A DNA stretch of 64,000 nt from CAWBRT01 sp963832785 (GTDB lineage: Bacteria > Acidobacteriota > Terriglobia > Terriglobales > Acidobacteriaceae): positions 186,001 through 250,000 of the forward strand of contig CAWHVF010000004.1 of NCBI GenBank assembly GCA_963832785.1. Reading direction: 5' to 3'. The position numbers and the translations under genes are program-made. Within the stretch, counting starts at the first letter, position 1, and every line of letters begins with the position of its first letter. The notes beneath the pieces are model-generated. The model was not told where the DNA came from. It worked only from the letters and a program-made list of their open reading frames with translations, and made no database searches. Shown here in pieces: positions 50,901 to 58,141 of the stretch.

Positions 50901-53222
50901 TCAGTTGGGCCTGAGTCCCGGCGTGGAAGAGCCGGTGGTAAAGTCGTCGCCGAGCACGCGCCGCAGCGCCCGCCCCCAGATCAGCTTGCCTTCGTCAAGC
51001 AGCCGTACTCCGATGTAACCCTCCGACGGCGTACCCTCTGCTCCCACCCACTTGACGCGGAATCTCGCCTTGCTGGCCTGATGCTTTATGCCCACCACGC
51101 ACCCACGCTCAAGCCGGTGGGTGATCCCTTTCAGTTGGGCGCCGATGGTGGTTATGTCCACGGTAATCGCGTTCTGCTCGAATAATTCCCCGTTGGCGTC
51201 CATGCCCCAGACTTGCACCGGAAGGGCGATCTCCAACCGCTGTTCGCGCCGCTGGCCGGAGTACACCTTGGTTTCCGCGACAGCAGGCTTGGGGACAAGC
51301 TGCGGAGCGGCCACGGCAGGCGCCGTCTTCGGCGGTGCCGGCGTGGAAACCGCCGGCGGACTGGGCACGTCTTTTGCCGGCTCGGCTTCCGCTGCAGCCG
51401 GCGCAGCCGGGGCCTCCGGCGGGCGGGGAATTTGCGCTTGCTGGGGCGGAATTGCGGCATCGGCTGCAGCCGCAGCTTTGGCGCTTGCTTCGCCAGAAAC
51501 AGGAATCGGGAGGGCTGGTACCGGAGGCTCATCCGCCGGCGCAACAGTTGGCGGCGCGGGAATCGCCAAATTAACTTCGGCCTGTGCCGGGGATACTGTT
51601 TCCTTCGGCAAAGCCGGCGCAGGCGGGGCTAATTCCCGAAAATCGCATAACTGCATCCAGGCGGGGGGCGCCGCTTCCGAGCTTGCGGGCCGGGTAGCGG
51701 CTACGGACGGCGGCGGAGCGGGCGGCCGGGAAATTTCCTTCGGCCTGGCCGGCGGCGTGGCCGGCGGTGAATCGGGCGCGGGCGCCAACTCGCGAAAATC
51801 GCATAGCTGCATCCAAGCGGGGGCCGATGGTTCGGAGCTTTTTGCCTCGGCGCCAGCCACCGCTGACGACGGAGCCGCCGCGGGGCGGGCAATTTCCTTC
51901 GGCATAGCTGGCGGCTTGGCCGGCGATGAGGCCGGTGCGGCCGGTGTCAACTCGCGAAAATCGCATAGCTGCATCCAGGCGGGGGCCGCCGGTTCGGAGC
52001 TTTTTGCCTCGGCGCCGCTGGCAGGCATTGGCGAAGTTGCGGCACGGGCAGCGCGCTCCTGTTCCCTGGCAACCGCCGAGGCCGGGCGAGCGGGGACAGT
52101 GCGCGCCTGCTCGCGCGGCAACTCGCGCACCTGGGGAACGGTGCCGGCGGGCTCGTGGCCGCCCTCCTGCAACTCGGAGTTTACGGCGATACCGCCGCGG
52201 CTGTTGTGCCTGGCTTCGGAAAGCGCCCAGCCGGCTGCTTGCAGCAACTCCCGTGCCGATTGGGCGTCGGCGGGATAGACGGCCAAGCCAATGCTCACCG
52301 TGAGCCGAATGCCACTGGAAGGCGTGTCGGCAGAGAATCGCGCCTGCTCCAGGTCCTGTTTGATCCGTTCCGCCACGCAATAGGCGCCGGCGGTCGTGGT
52401 GTCGGGCAGCACGACCGCGAATTCCCCATTGCCGTAACGCCGCGCGCTGTCCAGCCCGCGAACACCCCGGTCCAGGGTGGACAAAACTTCGTTCTGGATT
52501 GCTTCGGCAACCTCGTGGCCGTAAATATCGGTTATCAACTGGAAGCGGTCGATCCCCAGCAGCAGCAAACTCAATGCTCGCTGGTGGCGCTCGGCGCGCG
52601 CGAGTTCCCGCTGCAAGCGTTCTTCGCACTCCTCATGGGTGGCCGCCGCTGGAGACTGGGCAGCGCCGCCGGGGAAAAGCCTCTCCGCCGCCAGCGCCAA
52701 AATCCATAGCAGTTGCGCGTCGAGGGCGGCAAAGCACTCCGGGTCGACGCCAAACAGTTGCAGCGCGCCCCGCGGACGACTGCCGGCAAACAGCGGGACG
52801 GCCACAACGCAACCCGCCCCGATGCCGCGCAGCAAGCCGTCGATCTGCGGATGCTGGCCTGCCCGCAGCAGGAAAGGACGCCAGTATTTGGCCGTCCAGT
52901 AATTCAGCAGGTTGGCGCCGGCGAGGCGCTCACCCTCCAGGGCGCGGCGCACGTCGCGCACCAGGCGCAGCCGCATCTGCCGCTCTTGCTCCTCGCAGAA
53001 AAAGGCGAAGCCGCCATCGTAGAACACCGCTTCGCTCGCCAGGTCGAAGAGCTGGCCCAGGGCTTCGTCCAGCGGCAGCCCTTGGCGCAGCAGGTGGGCG
53101 CGCAAGATGGCGTTGATGGCGGCCGAGCGAAAGCACAGCGTCTCGGCGCTGATCTGCGACGGCGCTTCGATCAGGAAATCTTCTGCTTGCGGCGGTCTGA
53201 AGGCGGGCGGATCAGGTAGCAT
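50901..53222 (-). CDS. GAF-like, degenerate GGDEF and PilZ protein with tandem linker repeats
   Basis: This 773-residue protein has four parts. Residues 1-190 look GAF-like. Residues 210-350 are a GGDEF domain, but the signature is RRYGNGEFAVVLP, so cyclase activity is doubtful. Residues 370-620 are Ala/Pro-rich and hold three copies of PAWMQLCDFREL(T/A)P. Residues 650-760 are PilZ: RREQRLEIALPVQVWG with RxxxR and VDITTIGAQLKG in place of DxSxxG. It probably binds cyclic di-GMP through PilZ and uses the GGDEF part as a sensor. It is convergent with the LuxR-type regulator gene. Confidence 0.85.
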   Translation of the reverse strand: MLPDPPAFRPPQAEDFLIEAPSQISAETLCFRSAAINAILRAHLLRQGLPLDEALGQLFDLASEAVFYDGGFAFFCEEQERQMRLRLVRDVRRALEGERLAGANLLNYWTAKYWRPFLLRAGQHPQIDGLLRGIGAGCVVAVPLFAGSRPRGALQLFGVDPECFAALDAQLLWILALAAERLFPGGAAQSPAAATHEECEERLQRELARAERHQRALSLLLLGIDRFQLITDIYGHEVAEAIQNEVLSTLDRGVRGLDSARRYGNGEFAVVLPDTTTAGAYCVAERIKQDLEQARFSADTPSSGIRLTVSIGLAVYPADAQSARELLQAAGWALSEARHNSRGGIAVNSELQEGGHEPAGTVPQVRELPREQARTVPARPASAVAREQERAARAATSPMPASGAEAKSSEPAAPAWMQLCDFRELTPAAPASSPAKPPAMPKEIARPAAAPSSAVAGAEAKSSEPSAPAWMQLCDFRELAPAPDSPPATPPARPKEISRPPAPPPSVAATRPASSEAAPPAWMQLCDFRELAPPAPALPKETVSPAQAEVNLAIPAPPTVAPADEPPVPALPIPVSGEASAKAAAAADAAIPPQQAQIPRPPEAPAAPAAAEAEPAKDVPSPPAVSTPAPPKTAPAVAAPQLVPKPAVAETKVYSGQRREQRLEIALPVQVWGMDANGELFEQNAITVDITTIGAQLKGITHRLERGCVVGIKHQASKARFRVKWVGAEGTPSEGYIGVRLLDEGKLIWGRALRRVLGDDFTTGSSTPGLRPN
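51640..52010 (-). repeat. Three tandem coding repeats (about 159 bp period)
   Basis: Inside the GGDEF-PilZ gene, related blocks near 51640, 51795 and 51955 each encode PAWMQLCDFREL after an Ala/Pro spacer. The second and third units are almost identical at the DNA level (through GGTTCGGAGCTTTTTGCCTC), which suggests recent duplication. Confidence 0.8.
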
Positions 53223-53549
53223 AGGCGCTCACCGAAAGCCAACGAGAGCTCCGATTCGAGTTCGTTTGTAGCCTCGGTTCTCCTCCTCGCCGCCAGGCCC
53301 GGCACCCGCTCGCAGAAGTAATCTTAGGGGGCACACGCGCGTGCTTCTGTCCGGAGACAGTGGTACTACAAGTACAACATACATTCCGGTTTGCACAGGT
53401 TACATCCGTAAGTTACCTGCGTACCAGACCGGTGGGAAACCGCCGCTTGGCAGCCAGTTAGCGGCGCTTAGGCAGAGCGAAGGTGGAACCAAGATCGCCA
53501 CCTTCACGCTCCGGGCGATCCGGGCGAAGATCGACGGGAGGCTGCGCAC
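53223..53549. other. Intergenic stretch, no gene seen
   Basis: About 330 bases between divergent genes. There is a tract with TACAAGTACAACATACATTC-like composition that is more AT-rich and could hold promoters for both sides. No RNA or hairpin is clear. Confidence 0.4.
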
Positions 53550-53843
53550 ATGTGTCCGGAAGCGGGCGGGTCAACCCCGATGAAGAACATTTTTGAGCTT
53601 TTGCGGCAGAAAGAGGCCGAACTGCGGGAGTTGCAGCGGGAAGTCGAGGCGCTTCGGCTTACCGCCAAACTGCTTGCCGACGGAGAGCACCCGGCCGAAT
53701 CGGTGATCCATGCGTTGCGCAGCGAGCCGGCGGCGCCGCCAGTGCGAAGCGGCAGGGCGGTCATGCGGGCCGCCACGCCGGCGCCAAGGCCGGCAGCCAA
53801 GGACTTCAACACGGGAAACGCACTGCTGCGGCAATTTCCGTAA
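53550..53843 (+). CDS. Small coiled-coil protein (97 residues)
   Basis: ATG 53550 has GGGAGG seven bases upstream. A second Met (53580) opens KNIFELLRQKEAELRELQRE, a strong coiled coil that runs to LLADGE. The rest is Ala/Pro/Arg-rich and disordered. I know no function for this type of protein. It may pair with the small gene that follows 13 bases later. Confidence 0.6.
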   Translation: MCPEAGGSTPMKNIFELLRQKEAELRELQREVEALRLTAKLLADGEHPAESVIHALRSEPAAPPVRSGRAVMRAATPAPRPAAKDFNTGNALLRQFP

Positions 53844-53856
53844 AAGAGATGACTCC

Positions 53857-54111
53857 ATGACTTCCAGATCGCCGCTATGGGCTGCCCGTAAAGACCGTCG
53901 CCGCTGCCAGCGCAGGATGATCAGCGATGCTATGCCCGCGGTCGATGCTCTCGTCCCGGAAATTCCGGCGGCCGCTGCCTTCGATAAATCCAGTTTGCAA
54001 CGGCGCCTGATTGGTGGCGCCTTCGATCAGTGTCCAGAGGCACTCCAGGGGGTTGAAGCTATCTTCCGCCGCGACGGGCGGGAATTGCCCCGCGGCCGCT
54101 ACTGGAACTAG
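53857..54111 (+). CDS. Small hypothetical protein (84 residues)
   Basis: ATG 53857 follows AAAGAGATGACTCC. The peptide is rich in Arg and Ala (MTSRSPLWAARKDRRRCQRR) and has no family I can name. Its closeness to the coiled-coil gene suggests a two-gene unit. It may be a false frame in GC-rich DNA. Confidence 0.35.
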   Translation: MTSRSPLWAARKDRRRCQRRMISDAMPAVDALVPEIPAAAAFDKSSLQRRLIGGAFDQCPEALQGVEAIFRRDGRELPRGRYWN

Positions 54112-54184
54112 CACGCCTAAGTTGATTTATTCCCACGTCTTTCAAGCGTAAGGAGCGCCGCATCCGTCCGCCCAAGCAGCGCGG

Positions 54185-55438
54185 CTAGAGTTCGCAATGG
54201 GCGGGCGTGGGGCCCTCGGCGGGCAGGAAAACGCAGAAGACCGTGCCCCGGCCTTCGGCGCTGCGCAGGCGGATGGAGCCGCCGTGCTTTTCCACCAGGC
54301 TGCGCGTCACCCATAGTCCCAGGCCGGTGCCGACCTCACGCTTGGTGGTGAAAAAGGGCTCGAAGATGCGCCCGCGCACCGAGCCGGCAATGCCGGAACC
54401 GCTGTCGGCCACGGTGATCCGCACTCCCTTGGCGCCGTCGCCAAGCAAGCAGTCGGCTACGCCAACCGTAATGCGCGCTCCCGCCCCGCAGGCGTCCGCC
54501 GCATTGGCGAGGAGGTTGGAGACGACCTGGCGAATCTCCCCGCCCACCGCCCGAATCACTGAACGGCTGCGCACACGCGTTTGCAGCTTGATGGAGTTCT
54601 GCGCCAGGCGCCGGCTGTACAGACCGACCACCTCCTGCACCAGGGCGTCCACCTGCGTCGGGGAGGGCGCCGCGCTTTCGCGGTAGAAGCCCAACGTCTG
54701 CCGGGCGGTGTGCGAGACCCGGCGCAGCTCGTCCTGCGCCATCTCCAGGTATTCGCGCGTGGTAGGGCTGATCTGCGCGTCGGTGGCGGCCAGAAAAATC
54801 AGGTTGGTGACCGCTTCCAGGGGATTGTTGATTTCGTGCGCGATGGTGGCCGCCATGCGCCCGGCCGAAGCTATCTTCTCGGCCGCGATCATGGCCTCCT
54901 GCGCCCGCTTGCGCTCGGTAACGTCGATGGTTATGCCGACCAGCCGCGCCGGCTTGTCGTCGGCGTCATACTGCACCAGCCCCTGGGCGGCCATCCAGAG
55001 CACTTCGCCATCCGGCCGAAGAACGCGGAACTCGATCTCCAGCGCGGCCCGGTCTTCGATGGCGTGGGCCAGAGCGCGCTCGATCGCGGGACGGTCTTCC
55101 GGGTGTATATACCGCAGCCAGCCTTCCAGGTCCGCGCCCATCTCCTCAGGCGTACTGCCGCACAGGGCATAGAGCTCCGGAGAAGAGCGGCCGGCGTGGT
55201 TCTTGAGGTCCCAATCGAAAGCGGCGGCTTTGGCGGCCCGCTCGGCGATGCGCAATTGCTCCTGGCGGGCGACGCAGTCCTGCTCGGACTGTTGCCGCGC
55301 CTGCTCCAGGCACTCGTGCAGGTGGGAATTCTCAACACAAAGCCGCTGGTTTTCCTGGCGCTGGGCCTCGCACAGCTCGGCCCTGGCTAAAGCCGCCGCT
55401 GCGAGCTGGGCGATCAACGCCGGGCTGGACGAGATCAT
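54185..55438 (-). CDS. Soluble PAS histidine kinase (orphan)
   Basis: The 417-residue protein starts with a coiled coil, then a PAS fold (DWDLKNHAGRSSPELYALCG, GEVLWMAAQGLVQYDADDKP, ITIDVTERKRAQEAM). An H-box AATIAHEINNPLEAVTNLIF, N-box QVVSNLLANAADA, and G-boxes VADSGSGIAG and GTGLGLWVTRSLVEKHGGS follow. I use ATG 55438; the frame upstream is open but overlaps the divergent promoter region. No membrane span and no adjacent regulator, so it must work with a partner elsewhere. Confidence 0.85.
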   Translation of the reverse strand: MISSSPALIAQLAAAALARAELCEAQRQENQRLCVENSHLHECLEQARQQSEQDCVARQEQLRIAERAAKAAAFDWDLKNHAGRSSPELYALCGSTPEEMGADLEGWLRYIHPEDRPAIERALAHAIEDRAALEIEFRVLRPDGEVLWMAAQGLVQYDADDKPARLVGITIDVTERKRAQEAMIAAEKIASAGRMAATIAHEINNPLEAVTNLIFLAATDAQISPTTREYLEMAQDELRRVSHTARQTLGFYRESAAPSPTQVDALVQEVVGLYSRRLAQNSIKLQTRVRSRSVIRAVGGEIRQVVSNLLANAADACGAGARITVGVADCLLGDGAKGVRITVADSGSGIAGSVRGRIFEPFFTTKREVGTGLGLWVTRSLVEKHGGSIRLRSAEGRGTVFCVFLPAEGPTPAHCEL

Positions 55439-55589
55439 GGCGCACTTGCTCGGCCGTGGCAGCACAGGGGCCGAGACACTCCTCCATACAATCGGACTCA
55501 GGAGTTTAGATGCGAGTTGCAGGGTCAAGGGAATGCTCTGTTCGGGTTCCGCTCTCGGAGGGTACCCGCGGTCGCGCCGTACGTTGTCA

Positions 55590-55664
55590 CCCACCTTGGC
55601 TCCGCGAAGACAGGGCGCCCCTGCCGTAACCCACCTTAGCCCCATTTCGCTTCGCGAAGGTGGG
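55590..55664. repeat. REP-like hairpin repeat
   Basis: CCCACCTT occurs at 55590-55597 and again at 55630-55637, where it pairs with AAGGTGGG at 55657-55664 to make a hairpin; both copies are followed by GGC/AGC-CCC-type words. It lies between divergent genes and is the kind of intergenic palindrome common in GC-rich genomes. Confidence 0.5.
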
Positions 55665-55709
55665 ACACCGCGGCGGCGCGGACCGGCGGTTATGAAATAA
55701 TCTTGTCTC

Positions 55710-57809
55710 ATGAAACAGGTTGTACATGCCGCCTGCCCGCACGATTGTCCCGACGCCTGCGGCGTCCTCATCACGGTGGAAGACGGGCGCGCCACGCGCA
55801 TCCAGGGCGACCCGGCCCACCCCGTCACCCGCGGCTTTCTTTGCGCCAAGGTAGCCAAGTATCTCGACCGGGTTTACTCGCCGGACCGCGTGCTCCATCC
55901 ATTGCGGCGGATCAAGGCGAAGGACTCGGGCGGCGCCATCCGGCAAAACGGAGTTTTCACCCGCATCTCCTGGGACGAGGCGCTGGACGAGGTCGCCGGC
56001 CGGCTGCGGGCAATTCGCGATGAGTTCGGAGGAGAAGCCATTCTTCCCTACTCCTATGGCGGCACCCTGGGAGCGCTGAACGGCAGCACTATGGACCGGC
56101 GGTTTTTTCACCGGCTGGGAGCGTCGCAATTGGACCGCACCATCTGCTCGGCCGCCGGCGAGGCCGCCATGCTCAGCGTCTATGGCTTCAAAGCCGGCAC
56201 CGACCCGGAGCAGTTCCGCCACTCGCGGCTCATCCTGGCATGGGGAGCGAACATACACGGCAACAACATCCACCTCTGGCCTTTTATCGAGGAGGCACGG
56301 AGGAATGGCGCCAAACTGGTGGTGGTCGATCCCTATCCCACGCGCACGGCGCGCTGCGCGGATTGGTACCTGCGGATTCATCCCGGCTCCGACCTGGCGC
56401 TGGCGCTGGCGATTATGCACGTCATCATCGGCGAGCGCCTTTACGACGCCGATTATGTCTCGCTGCATACTCACGGTTTCGACCAGTTGCGGCAGCACGT
56501 CGAAAGCTGCACGCCCGAGTGGGCGGCCAAATGGACGGGCATCGTCGCCGCCGATATCCGCCGCCTGGCGCGCGAATATGCCACCACGCGGCCGGCAGCG
56601 ATCCGTCTCGGATACGGAGTGCAGCGCAGCGAGAACGGCGGGCAGGCGCATCGCGCCGTTTGCATGTTGCCCGCCTTGACGGGCTCATGGAAGCAGGCGG
56701 GCGGAGGCCTGCTGTGGTCGGTCAGCGGCGTGTTTCCCCTGAATAAAGCCGGCTTGCAGCGCCCCGAACTCATGCAAAAGTCGCTGGGACGTCCGGCGCG
56801 CACGGTCAACATGGTGGAGCTGGGCAGCGCCCTGGAGAAGCTGCAGGAGCCGCCGGTGAAGGCGCTGTTTGTCTACAATTCAAACCCCGCCGCGGTGTGC
56901 CCCGACCACAATGCCGTGGTGCGCGGCCTGTCGCGTACCGACCTGTTCACGGTGGTGCACGAGCAGTTCCTGACCGATACCACCGATTACGCCGATATCG
57001 TTCTGCCCGCGACCACCTTTTTCGAGCACCAGGACCTGCAAGCCTCGTACGGGACTTACTACCTGCAGCTTTCGCAGCCGGCCATCGCGCCGCTGGGGGA
57101 GGCACGCAGCAACTTCGACGTCTTCGCCGATCTGGGACGAAGAATGGGCTTCCAGGACGACTGCTTTCGCCAGTCGGCGGACGAGGCGATCGATACGGCC
57201 CTGTCCACCTCGCATCCGGCCCTGGCGGGTATCGACCGCCAGCGATTGCAGCGCGAAGGCCACGTGCGCCTGAATTTGACTCCGGCAGAAGCCGCCGATG
57301 CGCCGTTTCTGCCCTTTGCCGGCAGCCGGTTTCCGACTCCGAGCGGCAAGGCGGAGTTCTACAGCGAGAGCCTGGCGGCGCAGGGGCTGGACGCCTTGCC
57401 GGTCTTTCGCCCGCCCACCGAATCGCGGCACGCGGCCAACCCGCGCTTCAACCTGGAGTTGCTGCCCCGCAAGCCGGAGAATTATTTGAATTCGACCTTT
57501 TGCAACCTGCCCTCGCACCAGCCGTTGGAGGCGCCGCCTTGCCTGGAGATGAATCCCGGCGATGCCGGCGCGCGCGGCATCGGCGAGGGGGCACGCGTCC
57601 GCGTCTATAACGACCGCGGGGAACTGGTGCTGCCGGCCAAGCTTGACGATTCGATCCAACCGGGAATGGTGGTGGCGAGACTGGGTTGGGCCAAGCTCAG
57701 CCCGGGAGGCGTCAATGTCAACGCCTTGACGTCTCAGCGGCTGACCGATTTGGGCAGCGCTCCGACGTTTTACTCGACCCTGGTCGCGGTTGAGGCGCTC
57801 CGCGAATGA
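55710..57809 (+). CDS. Molybdopterin-dependent oxidoreductase (DMSO reductase family)
   Basis: The 699-residue enzyme begins with an iron-sulfur motif, HAACPHDCPDACGVLITVED and a fourth Cys in TRGFLCAKVAKY. The molybdopterin-binding parts follow: ISWDEALDEVAGRLRAIRDE, GGTLGALNGSTMDRRFFHRL, CSAAGEAAM, ILAWGANIHGNNIHLWPFIE, and the C-terminal domain with LNSTFCNLPSHQPLE. It lacks a Tat signal, so it is probably cytosolic. It is like formate dehydrogenase or thiosulfate/polysulfide reductase A subunits. No electron-transfer subunit is adjacent, so the substrate is open. Confidence 0.88.
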   Translation: MKQVVHAACPHDCPDACGVLITVEDGRATRIQGDPAHPVTRGFLCAKVAKYLDRVYSPDRVLHPLRRIKAKDSGGAIRQNGVFTRISWDEALDEVAGRLRAIRDEFGGEAILPYSYGGTLGALNGSTMDRRFFHRLGASQLDRTICSAAGEAAMLSVYGFKAGTDPEQFRHSRLILAWGANIHGNNIHLWPFIEEARRNGAKLVVVDPYPTRTARCADWYLRIHPGSDLALALAIMHVIIGERLYDADYVSLHTHGFDQLRQHVESCTPEWAAKWTGIVAADIRRLAREYATTRPAAIRLGYGVQRSENGGQAHRAVCMLPALTGSWKQAGGGLLWSVSGVFPLNKAGLQRPELMQKSLGRPARTVNMVELGSALEKLQEPPVKALFVYNSNPAAVCPDHNAVVRGLSRTDLFTVVHEQFLTDTTDYADIVLPATTFFEHQDLQASYGTYYLQLSQPAIAPLGEARSNFDVFADLGRRMGFQDDCFRQSADEAIDTALSTSHPALAGIDRQRLQREGHVRLNLTPAEAADAPFLPFAGSRFPTPSGKAEFYSESLAAQGLDALPVFRPPTESRHAANPRFNLELLPRKPENYLNSTFCNLPSHQPLEAPPCLEMNPGDAGARGIGEGARVRVYNDRGELVLPAKLDDSIQPGMVVARLGWAKLSPGGVNVNALTSQRLTDLGSAPTFYSTLVAVEALRE

Positions 57810-57862
57810 GCCGCTATAGCCGGTGAACACACCACCTTGATCACAGAAGCGGCGACTTCGCA

Positions 57863-57978
57863 GGCTGCGGAAAAACGCGCCGAAGCAACAAGCGAGGCGC
57901 TATGAAATTTGGGCATGGTAAGAGCAGCTAACAAGATCTTGTAGTCCCGCCCGATCTGAAATCTGTTTTTCCGCAGCC
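57863..57978. repeat. 116-bp element with 13-bp perfect inverted ends
   Basis: GGCTGCGGAAAAA (57863-57875) is repeated in reverse complement as TTTTTCCGCAGCC (57966-57978). Only about 90 bases lie between, with no real frame. It is likely a MITE or a trimmed insertion sequence between the Mo enzyme and bamA. Confidence 0.6.
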
Positions 57979-58039
57979 CCTTCAGCCGGGCATCGGCAAA
58001 CCGTATCGGCCTTTTGTACCGGTCCATGACGGTCTGGTT

Positions 58040-58068
58040 TTGGATTCGCGGTTCTACTCTCGTATAAT
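58040..58068 (+). promoter_or_regulatory. Promoter of bamA
   Basis: A perfect TATAAT (58063-58068) follows TTGGAT (58040-58045) at 17-base spacing. It sits inside the longest open frame of bamA, so the protein must begin downstream. Confidence 0.55.
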
Positions 58069-58141
58069 CAAAAAATTCGCGCAGCACGAAAGTCTTTTGA
58101 CCCGAGGTTGCCCTATTTCTGGCATCGATAACGCCTGCCCT

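Noticed and set aside
51088..52278. Long plus-strand frame opposite the GGDEF-PilZ gene
   Set aside because: Ala/Gly-rich mirror of the Ala/Pro linker; the minus strand encodes recognised domains.
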